A program made the translations under genes and the position numbers. A DNA stretch of 64,000 nucleotides from Gerris lacustris (Eukaryota; Arthropoda; Insecta; Hemiptera; Gerridae). Every line of letters starts with the position of its first letter. Within the stretch, counting starts at the first letter, position 1. The DNA lies in the NCBI GenBank assembly GCA_951217055.1, contig OX578278.1:33741105-33805104 (forward strand). Reading direction: 5' to 3'. The notes beneath the pieces are model-generated. The model did not search any database. It had not been told where the DNA came from and saw only the letters and a list, made by a program, of their open reading frames with translations. Below are positions 21,439-29,830 of this stretch, one piece after another.

Positions 21439-23796
21439 ATGTTCTCGAAAAGACTAGACGAACTCACCGTTAAAGAACTGAAACGTGAGTTGCGCAAACG
21501 TGGTTTAAGTTCCGAAGGTAGTGCGAGTGATTTATACATCCGGTTGGAGGATGCCTTAAGAAGTGTTGGAGCTAATCCAGGTGACCATTCGTTCTGGTGT
21601 CCGGAGGAAGTTAGTGACGCCGCTAAGTTACCTGCCATGGAGTCCAATCCATTAATGCTGCCAACTGAGTCCCAGGCCGAAGTAAATGCGGCCCCAGCTT
21701 CTTCAGCACCTCTAGAACCCGGTAACTCCGTGCCGGGTGAGCAGATAACGGGCATGATATCGGCTTTCTTGCAGCAAGCGGCAGACAACCGTTATTTGCT
21801 TCAAACGTTTATCGCGCGGATGGAGAGATTAGACGCGGCATCCAGGAGTAAGGCATCTTGGAACCCTAAACTCCTTGACTATGTCATGACCACGTTTGAG
21901 GGATTACCTTACGAGGATCCCGTGAAGATTATTAAGAAGTGGGAGTCCGGGCTTAGGGAAAATAAAGTCCCACGCTCCTGCTGGGTAGAGGTAGCCACCA
22001 GGTATCTTGGGAGCAGCGTCCATCAGATTTGGCGCCAGCTCTGCCTTACTGACGCTACCTGGGAAGACTTTTGTGCATTTCTAACCGGTCGGTACTCCAC
22101 GGTTAGCGAAATCTCCGCTTTGAGAGCTAGTTTCCACGGAGATAACCAAAAGGAAGGAGAATTTGTAGAACCTTTCCTACAACAGAAGTTCGCCATTTTT
22201 CGACGCTTGTATCCAGATGAACCAGAGTCCGCGTTTATACATCAAGTCATCGAACTTGTCGATCCTAATTTACGTCCTGTTCTTCGGCTTGGAACAGCTA
22301 ACGGTGTGACTGATTTCATTGCCTTGGCGAGAAAGATCGAGCAGGACCACCAGAAATCCTTACAAGTCGTTAGTGAGCCGGTATTTACTCAACCTGCAGC
22401 TACTTCCCGTCCTTCACAACAGCCTTCTCCTTCGTTTCATCAGAGACGACCTCCTCAGAATGCTGGACCCAGAGGACCTCAGGTATCTAAGCAGCCACAG
22501 ACACAACAACAGCCTTCGAAGAGCACACATCCGGAACGTCTTCTTCATATATTTGGACCCGACGACTGTCAATATCCGAGCATCGATGTTCATGTTGGAG
22601 AAGGAAGAGTTTCCACGGCGTTAATCGACACCCAAGCATCATGTAACTTCGTCAGTGAAGAGATGGCCCAGAATCCCGCTGTTGAGTGGCTATCAACCGA
22701 GCAAAAAGCTGTCAGGTTAACTCAGTCAACCCAAGGTAGAACATTAGGCCAGGTAAACTTAACCTTTAAGATTCGACACCAAGTGTTCCGGGTAAAGGCG
22801 TACGTCCTTGAAGATTCCCCCACTAGCATTATTTTAGGAAATAACTGGCTACTCGGGAATGACGTACTCATCGACTACAGCCGCAGAAGATGTGTCATCG
22901 GGCGTAAGAGAACTCTTGTCGTAAGCTGGCGCACAGAACACCAAGAAGTATCGCCAGAGGCAGCCACAGAGCAGATGAAGCAGGATCCACCTTCTACCGA
23001 ATGTCGTGATGAGAGTAGTGCGATCTCAGAACGACAGACTCCGGCTCATAAGAACTCTGTAAAGCGTCCCCAGAATAGGAGTAACCTCGCGGCCACCATG
23101 CTATTGCAAAGTTCAGGGGATCGAGTACCTGAACCTTGCAGCATCGAGAAAAGGTACGGCGATTTCCAAGGATTATGGGAGAAGATTCATCAGGAGCAAC
23201 CGAAAGATGAAGAAATACAGTTAAGGTGGAATTGGTTACGTGGTACAACTGAACCACGCCACCCCAAGCAACGTCGTGTTTGGGCCCGCCAAAAGAAGAA
23301 TTTTACCCTTATAGATAATTATCTTTATTATATTGTAGACGAAGAGCCCCGAATATTCGCTCCTCGACATTTACGCTCAGCTATTACGAGCCATTTTCAC
23401 GGCAATAACCACGCCACTGTGCAAACGACGTGTGATTTCATCCGTCCCAAGGTTTATTGGCCGGCGATGACGAAATTCATCCGCGATTATATCCGCAATT
23501 GTAAGTTCTGCGATGTACGTGAGAAATCCCAGCCACAACCTCGAACTCCCCAATGTAGTAAATTAGTGAGAGCCACGAGGAATACTCTTGAGTATTCCTC
23601 TCCGGTAAAGCCGACGACCTTTAATCGTCCTAAAAGGAGAGCGTATAATTTTACTCTGTCTAGAAGTTATGTTCAGCGTCAGGTTCCTACGTCCAAGACC
23701 CGTTACTCAAATAATCAGTTTCTTGGAGGATACGACAACCATTCGCCGATGTACAGAGTTAGAAGTGAGAGAGAAGACGTTTACTGTGATGAATAG
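21439..23796 (+). CDS. Gag-protease-like-HHCC fusion polyprotein of LTR element
   Basis: An intact 785-codon ORF, starting at ATG 21439; the frame is open six bases earlier, but from a GTG. Residues ~2-41 resemble a SAP DNA-binding motif (LDELTVKELKRELRKRGL). Residues ~139-305 look like a Ty3-type Gag capsid (WNPKLLDYVMTTFEGLPYED, later FLTGRYSTVSE). ~310-365 is a Pro/Gln-rich linker with no CCHC zinc knuckle. ~380-490 is retropepsin-like (ALIDTQASCNFVS and IILGNNWLLG), but the catalytic triplet is D397-T-Q, not DT/SG, so proteolysis is doubtful. ~625-695 fits the integrase N-terminal zinc module: H654-x3-H658-x29-C688-x2-C691 with KVYWPAM between. The C-terminus is basic. Reverse transcriptase, RNase H and the integrase core are absent, yet the frame is unbroken. 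It probably forms particles or binds nucleic acid for a non-autonomous element. The Gag and HHCC calls are firm; SAP is likely. Confidence 0.9.
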   Translation: MFSKRLDELTVKELKRELRKRGLSSEGSASDLYIRLEDALRSVGANPGDHSFWCPEEVSDAAKLPAMESNPLMLPTESQAEVNAAPASSAPLEPGNSVPGEQITGMISAFLQQAADNRYLLQTFIARMERLDAASRSKASWNPKLLDYVMTTFEGLPYEDPVKIIKKWESGLRENKVPRSCWVEVATRYLGSSVHQIWRQLCLTDATWEDFCAFLTGRYSTVSEISALRASFHGDNQKEGEFVEPFLQQKFAIFRRLYPDEPESAFIHQVIELVDPNLRPVLRLGTANGVTDFIALARKIEQDHQKSLQVVSEPVFTQPAATSRPSQQPSPSFHQRRPPQNAGPRGPQVSKQPQTQQQPSKSTHPERLLHIFGPDDCQYPSIDVHVGEGRVSTALIDTQASCNFVSEEMAQNPAVEWLSTEQKAVRLTQSTQGRTLGQVNLTFKIRHQVFRVKAYVLEDSPTSIILGNNWLLGNDVLIDYSRRRCVIGRKRTLVVSWRTEHQEVSPEAATEQMKQDPPSTECRDESSAISERQTPAHKNSVKRPQNRSNLAATMLLQSSGDRVPEPCSIEKRYGDFQGLWEKIHQEQPKDEEIQLRWNWLRGTTEPRHPKQRRVWARQKKNFTLIDNYLYYIVDEEPRIFAPRHLRSAITSHFHGNNHATVQTTCDFIRPKVYWPAMTKFIRDYIRNCKFCDVREKSQPQPRTPQCSKLVRATRNTLEYSSPVKPTTFNRPKRRAYNFTLSRSYVQRQVPTSKTRYSNNQFLGGYDNHSPMYRVRSEREDVYCDE

Positions 23797-24914
23797 ATTA
23801 GGAGAAGTTAATTATGTGTTATAGTTGTTATTGTTATTAAATTATAAATTACATTATTTATTTAATTTATTAAGATGTTAGGTTTTGTTTGGAGGTAATT
23901 TAGTTGAGCTTGTGCTCTTGTTTTGTTTGGATATAGGTTATTTATTGTTATTAGTTAGATTTATTTATTCTTGTCCTGTTTATTTATTGTTTCCTTTTGT
24001 TGATTTCCCTCCCCCTCTCTTGTTGTTATTGTTATTATCGTGTGCTGTCTGTAAACGTTTTCATCGTTTTCCTGCTGTGAGCCGCTGACCCTCATCGTTG
24101 TTATAGGATGAGAGAGAGGTTAAGGAGGCGGGCTAGAGTTACTCCGCACAGTAGTTAAGTTCAAGTGTATAGTGTTAGTGTAAATAACGTGTGTAGTAGT
24201 AATTAAGCACTTGACATCAACATGTACAATGCTGAATCTTTCATCCGGGCGGATGAACCACGTCAAGGAGAGACGGAGTTCCATTTCAGCGAGAGTAACT
24301 ACTAATATCTGGATGCACTTCGCCATAGCTCACATCCAGACCCGGACTTCATCTAATTAGGATCTCTGTCGACAGTCTAGAGTCTTCCCCAAGGAGCGAC
24401 CCTACGTTGAGGACGAGCTCAAGGCAGACACACGTCCTTAGAGATTCGTCGAGCGACGAAAGAGGACCCCAAACTTCTGCCTAAAGACCGGAAGACGCTG
24501 ACTACACCAGGGCAATATCGCAGTGAGTCACCAATTAATCATTAGCCTAATATCATTAAAAATTGTTAAAATTAACTTAAATAAATTAGTAATTATTTTA
24601 AAGAAAATTAAATTCCTTTGAATTTTATTATTTTTGTTAATTAGTCTCTTTGAAAATTAGCAATTGTTAGAATTGTTAAGAAGAATATGAGAATTGTAAT
24701 TATAAATTTAATTTAAAAGAAAGGAAAAGTTCATTTAAGGATGTAATTAGATTTAAATTTTTGTAAAGGGAAGATGTAGTTGTTTTCATAAATAAAACTT
24801 GATGTTATAAGTTAGATTTATTTTGAAATGGACTTATGTAAAGATTTTTTGAATTAAGATGTTTAGGAGAAATTTGATGTAACATTCCGTCTGACCCATG
24901 GTATTGGCTTTCTA
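23797..24914 (+). other. 3' internal untranslated region of the LTR element
   Basis: About 1.1 kb between the ORF and the PPT. The first ~250 and last ~380 bases are A+T-rich. 24060-24520 is more G+C-balanced and could be decayed coding sequence: from ATG 24222 a 27-codon frame (to TAA at 24303) continues past its stop for 17 more open codons. No domain is recognised and no envelope-like ORF is present. Confidence 0.5.
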
Positions 24915-24924
24915 AGCGGGGGAG
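24915..24924 (+). other. Polypurine tract
   Basis: AAGCGGGGGAG followed by TAT lies immediately before the 3' LTR start TGTCAACGG at 24928, the expected position and composition for the plus-strand primer of Ty3-type elements. Confidence 0.85.
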
Positions 24925-25424
24925 TATTGTCAACGGACATATTTCCTCAGAGACCAATACCACGGTTCAGCCGGAATGATTTGTACTTTTGGTAGTTGAA
25001 GGGGGGTCGCGGGGCTCGTCGGGGTGCGCGGGGTAGAGGACCCCGGGCCTTGGCTTCCCCTTCCAGCGCCACTGGAGGGGAGCCTAGTGGGCGGGCCTAC
25101 TCCCTCCCGCACCCCTGGGGAGCCTGGTGGGGAGAGAGGCTAGGTACCCAGCCTGGAGCCTTCATTCAGTGCCACTTGCTCCGGAGCCTCCGGCTTGGCC
25201 ACTTCTCCTCTCTCTCTCTCTCCCTTCCCTTTAGGCTAGCTTCTTCCCTTCCCGTGCCTTGTCGTGAATTGTATTTATATATGTATGTATTCTCTTATTT
25301 TCGTGATTACACAGGTTAATATGGAGTAGTGTTTTTCTTTCAGGACCCGTCTCCCTATCACTCCCGTCCTTTCCTCCGCGAGGGAATGTATACCCGTGGG
25401 ACCCTTTGTTGCACGTCCGGCTAT

Positions 25425-26280
25425 GGGATGTCACTGTAGCCCGGCTTTTTGTCTGCAGCCAGTTAGGATGTCACTTTCTGGCCTCACTCTTCTTTTACCT
25501 CTGCTATGTCGTGGTCAGACGTAGCCGGCCTAAGCTTTTCCTTGCCGCTAGCAGGTGGTCACTGTTAGCCTTCCCTTTATCATCCGTCGGTTGGGTTGTC
25601 ACCTTCCGGCCCCCTAGGTTTTTTCCTAACGCGCCACCGGGTGTCACGGTTGGCTTGTTTCCAATAAGCTGGTGGGATGTCACTTCCAGCGCCTTCCCTT
25701 TTGGTCTGGTCGCAGTACGGCTGTCACGTTCTGCTCTCCCGCTTCTCCCCTTTCCGCTGTCAGGATGTCACTGTCAGCCCTTTCACATTAGCTGGTTAGG
25801 TTGTCACTTTCCAGCATTTCGTTTTAGTCAGTGGGGTTGTCACCTCTGACGCGGCCTTTTTTCCCTTTCGCTGTCCGGGCGTCACGGATAGCCCCCTTTT
25901 CCAATTTAGCTGGTGGGGATGTCACTCCCAGCGCCGTCCTTCTTGTCCTCTCGCCATTCGGCTGTCACGTTTGGCCTAACCTTTGCAGTTCCCGCCGTTC
26001 GGCTGTCACGTTCGGCCCGAACCCCTTTGATGTATATAGCTGGTTGGGCTGTCACCTTCCGGCTTCCCTTCTTTCCCCGGCCACCTTCTGGCTGTCACAG
26101 GAGGTCATTTGTCCTTTCTCTGGTAGGCTGTCACTGCCAGACCTTTCCCCTTTATCCCAGGTAGCCACTGTGCGGTTGTCACGTACAGTCGTTCCACACT
26201 ATCCTGCTTTTGCCCTACCACTGACAGGGGGCCACTGTCAGTCGTCCTTGTATTCCGCCGGCGGGGTTGTCACCTCCGGC
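25425..26280 (+). repeat. TGTCAC monomer array, 3' LTR
   Basis: About 20 monomers; TGTCAC cores occur near 25428, 25468, 25598, 25641, 25676, 25730, 25766, 25802, 25838, 25919, 25960, 26002, 26049, 26091, 26129, 26177 and 26269, with variants such as GGTCAC, CGTCAC and GCCAC between. The average spacing is ~44 bases. Flanking words (CTGGTTGGG before, CNTCCGGC after) are also partly conserved. Confidence 0.9.
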
Positions 26281-26405
26281 CACTAGGATCGGGATAGTGT
26301 GATGCTTTATGCTTTGTTTCAGATGGCCCGTGAGATCGACGCCGGTAGATGCGTCGCCGACTCAGTGTCATGGCGAGTTTGTCTCTTCTCGCGTCAAAGA
26401 GAGAC

Positions 26406-26417
26406 TGGCGACCGTGA
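26406..26417 (+). other. PBS-like word inside the 3' LTR
   Basis: TGGCGACCGTGA, identical to the word in unit B of the 5' LTR and to the first 12 bases of the PBS. Confidence 0.7.
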
Positions 26418-26539
26418 TTGGTAGGAGTCTTTTGTTTCAGGTCCACTTCCTTTGCCCCCGGGACTGGTCGGGGCTATGACAGGAGCTCGCGATCCCCCGG
26501 TTGTGCGCCCCGCGGCCACTAGGGCCCGGGCGCCGGTGT

Positions 26540-26541
<2 letters not shown>

Positions 26542-26590
<49 letters not shown>

Positions 26591-26593
26591 ATT

Positions 26594-26667
<74 letters not shown>
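26542..26667. repeat. (AT)n microsatellite, right flank of LTR element
   Basis: An AT tract with one interruption near 26586-26600. It is the continuation of the tract at 17731-17774. Confidence 0.95.
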
Positions 26668-26670
<3 letters not shown>

Positions 26671-27470
26671 TATATATTTTAGTATATTAAAACATGCTGA
26701 ATAAAAATCCATTTTTTTCATGTATCAGATATTATTTAAGTTATATAAAATAATTCCGTTTTTATTGGTAGAAACAAAGAGAGAGGCACTCTTAATGATC
26801 TTTTATGTTATATCCTGAATTGTTCATATTTCAGAAAGGGGTATTAAAGACGGTTATAAAAGCTGTCCCTCTATAAGAGAGCACTCCTGTATAATTGTTT
26901 ATAGGGGAAGGGTTTAGTGTTACTGTATAAAGTCCATGATATGCGAACACTTGAAATGTTTTTTTTGTTTTCTTTTTTTTTAAAAAAAACGAGTTTAGGG
27001 ACAGGATACAGTGAATTCAGGGTTGTAAGTAGTGAAACCAAACGAATATGACACCAGTCTAAAGTTCTTATGTTCTCCGCACTAAGTGAGTTCTCTGCTC
27101 CATCGTATGCTTCTTATAACGGTTTATATGGACATTGGGCATTATATGGACGCGTGGGATTACTCTAAAGGACATCATTTTGGACCATTTCTATTCACTG
27201 CATTGCCCATCTGAAAAAAATTGTATATTTTTTGACAACTCTTTTCAGAAATAAATATTTATACAAATGGTTAAATTATAATTTTTAGTTTGAATATTTA
27301 GTTAGGTAAATCCAAAAGGTTTTAACGATATAAGGTAAGCTTTTGTAAAAGTGAATAATTTATCGTCTGTGTCCTATGAAAGACTTATCATGATGAGTAT
27401 GAGTTATAACTCTGTCTTGATTTTGAAGACAATCTAGGTCTAGTCTCAACTGTGACTGGTAATATCATTT
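26668..27470. other. A+T-rich stretch, nothing recognised
   Basis: No frame, repeat or motif of note apart from short T/A runs near 26960-26990. Confidence 0.5.
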
Positions 27471-29455
27471 TTAACCCTTAAATGGGCAAGACAAGAAATA
27501 ATTTAAAAATACACTTTTTTTTTCATTGATATGACTAAAGAAACATTTAATTAGGCAAGAAATCAACTTTTCATTATTCATTTTTTCTAAATTCATATTA
27601 AATTTAGTTTGTATGTTATAACATACATTGACCTATTTCAGCTAGTCAGGTATGTATGTTTCAACATACATGGACCATTTCTCCTTGTGAGAGGAATGTA
27701 TAATATGTCATACATTGCCCGATATGTGAAGACATTATAAGTATGTTTTAACATATTAAAGTCGTTATATAATTTCAAAAACTAGAAAAAAATGTGTTTA
27801 TTTCTTTTGTTATATCGTTAATATGTTTAAGGAAAAAATAAAATACCAATTTATACTTTAACAACGTTATATTAAAAAAAGGATAATGCTATAATATACT
27901 TGACTAATTCACAGTCTTACACATAATATTAAACAGTCTTCAAATTATAATTTTAAATAAAGATAAAACTTAAAACATATTTAAATACAGAATAAGTAAA
28001 CAAATATATAAAAGAAAGAAACATAAATAATAGTAATAATACATATGGTAAAAAATTGAATGCAATACAAATGTATGCATGTAAAAACAAGAGGTTTAAA
28101 AATAGTATACACAGCTAAAATAATTATGTATAAAAATATAAAAGAGGAGTAATTATCATTGATAAACGGCCCTTCTGTAGATTGTTACTCCCCTATAATA
28201 AAACAAAAAGAAGTACCAGTCTAAAGAAGGTGTACGACATGTTCTTCTTTAGACTATTACTCCCCTTATAAAAACAGAAATGTGATATTCCTTTGTCCCA
28301 AAGTACATTGTACTAAACATCCCCTTGCCTTAATAGTTAATTAGTCAGTCATTTATATTCCAAAAATACTTTGGGGAGTAACAATTAAAAGCAGTGCCTG
28401 ATAAACTACAATACTTTTTAAAATAATTTGTTTCAATATTTAAATAATCTTCATTCATGATAAACAAATGTTCTTCGTTGTCCGAGAATTCGATATCTGA
28501 TTATATATTCGGTTTCGGGCATGCCAGGATTCTTTCAGTTCTCCTGGAAAAGATACCTCGACCCTAAAAATATAATACCACAATTAATGGGTATATAATA
28601 TAAAAGGAAATATGGTATTAGAATAATATATATGTCTGTGTAATATTCACAATTGGACTAATGTTGACAATGGCAGAAGGTTAAGAAACTTTTGCTTCAG
28701 GCAAAACCACCTAAACAGACCAAGAATACCAAAAATTAATTAAATTTCCAAGCTAATTTCATCTGTTTAAATAAATAATATATTAATTTGCTAATAAATT
28801 ATGCTAAAATGTCTCTATAAGTAGCTAATTCATTAAAAGTAAACTTTTTTTTGCAGTCACAATTTTCATTATTCGTACAGAGGGACATGATCTTGTTTTA
28901 AATCTTTTCGTATCCTAAAATCATGGAAAAATAAACAAATAATATTTTTTTCTAACATAAAATTGTTTTAATTATGTATGTTACATCATACATTGCCCTT
29001 TAAAAGGAAACTTTATGGGCATATTTAGTTTAGCAGAAATCAGGCAATGTATGTTAGAACATACATGAAGAAAAATAATCGTAGTAAATAAAATATATAA
29101 AAAATCAATAACAATTAACCATCACAATTATCAAAAATATATACTCTACAATATCCCCTAGCAAAAAACTTCAAAAATTAGCTTAGAATATGAAAATAAA
29201 TTATTTACTTACGCTCATTGAGGTTTGAAATGTTTCCTTTGCAAAATGGCAGGTTCGCATGCGACAAGTTTTGAAAACATTTAAAAAAAGTTATCTCAGA
29301 ATAGCCAATGCTATAAAATAAAAATACCTTTTTAAAGCTGAAAGTTCCCTAAATAAAGACATTTCAACTCGCAGTGTGTTTAAGTATAGACAAGTTACAA
29401 AAAAAAATCCCAAAATTATGTATGCCGTATCATACATTGCCCGTTTAAGGGTTAA
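27471..29455. mobile_element. Non-autonomous piggyBac-like element with TTAA flanks
   Basis: TTAA at 27471-27474 and 29452-29455 flank inverted termini CCCTTAAATGGGCAA (27475-27489) and its complement at 29437-29451, 14 of 15 matching. TTAA duplication with a CCCT start is the hallmark of piggyBac elements. Inside both ends lie palindromic words built on TATGTT/AACATACATTGCCC: 27611-27632, 27651-27676, 27698-27720, 27741-27757, 28974-29000, 29043-29066 and 29416-29442. A second inverted word, ATTACTCCCCT, occurs near 28143, 28178, 28253 and 28371. No transposase ORF is present, so it is a 1,977-base deletion derivative or MITE-like form. Confidence 0.8.
28218..28255. repeat. Perfect 12-bp hairpin inside the TTAA element
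   Basis: AGTCTAAAGAAG and CTTCTTTAGACT are exactly complementary around a 14-base loop near the middle of the element. It may be a structural or nested-insertion relic. Confidence 0.85.
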
Positions 29456-29484
29456 ATTATTTAAAAAAATACTCAGAATATACT

Positions 29485-29830
29485 TTTTGCTTCCGAGCTT
29501 ATACCGAAGAAAACGAAAGCGATTTGATCATTCTGAAGAACCACCTTTGATTATTGTCTTTGTCTTCGAATTCAACAATTCCTTGAAATAAATTTGTTTT
29601 AGACATCAGGAAACATTTTTGGGATCTGGTCTCTTTGTTGGCGCATCTGTCGATTAACATTTTTGTAAACCACCACATCTTAAAATTACTCATCCAAATT
29701 TATTGAAATTTACATGGTTGGTCATAATTAGCCCATTGTTGCTTCCATTACTTCCTCTTCTTCATGTGCAAAATTTTCTCATTTTATAAAAACCTTTATT
29801 TTTAAAAGTACTAATGCGTTTTTAAATGAA
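29485..29830 (+). repeat. Dispersed repeat family A, copy 3
   Basis: 'cttccgagctta', 'tttagacatcaggaaacatt', 'caccacatcttaaaattactc' and 'ggtcataattagcccattgtt' occur in the family order, 30 bases after the TTAA element. The frame at 29376-29591 crosses the boundary and is not a gene. Confidence 0.65.

Larger units (their letters stand above)
17775..26541 (+). mobile_element. Non-autonomous Ty3/mdg1-like LTR retrotransposon
   Basis: A complete element of 8,767 bases. It has direct LTRs starting TGTCAACGG and ending GGTGTCA, a PBS for tRNA-Arg three bases inside the 5' LTR, a single intact Gag-related ORF (21439-23796), a polypurine tract directly before the 3' LTR, and (AT)n flanks. The tRNA-Arg primer is the type used by Drosophila mdg1 and 412, which supports a Ty3 relative. 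No reverse transcriptase, RNase H or integrase core is encoded, so mobility would need proteins from a full-length relative. The intact ORF and highly similar LTR segments suggest recent activity. The two LTRs differ in length (about 3.35 and 1.61 kb) because the 5' one is internally duplicated. Confidence 0.93.
24928..26541 (+). repeat. 3' LTR (1.61 kb)
   Basis: Starts TGTCAACGG, ends GGTGTCA, and is followed by host (AT)n. 24928-25215 is almost identical to the 5' LTR start. A ~90-base segment at about 25230-25315 is clearly different from the matching segments at 18070-18165 and 19805-19895, although both sides of it are near identical. The remainder resembles unit A at its beginning and unit B at its end, a mosaic pattern. 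GC-rich, with no coding supported. Confidence 0.9.

Noticed and set aside
21429..21788. 119-codon minus-strand frame
   Set aside because: Antisense shadow of the Gag ORF with no domain.
23300..23796. Functional integrase
   Set aside because: Only the N-terminal HHCC zinc module is present. The sequence after CKFC shows no D,D-35-E core and becomes a basic, low-order tail.
17775..26541. TGTCAC monomer arrays as a CRISPR array
   Set aside because: Units are diverged, there are no constant repeats with unique spacers, the arrays are inside LTRs and the genome is eukaryotic.
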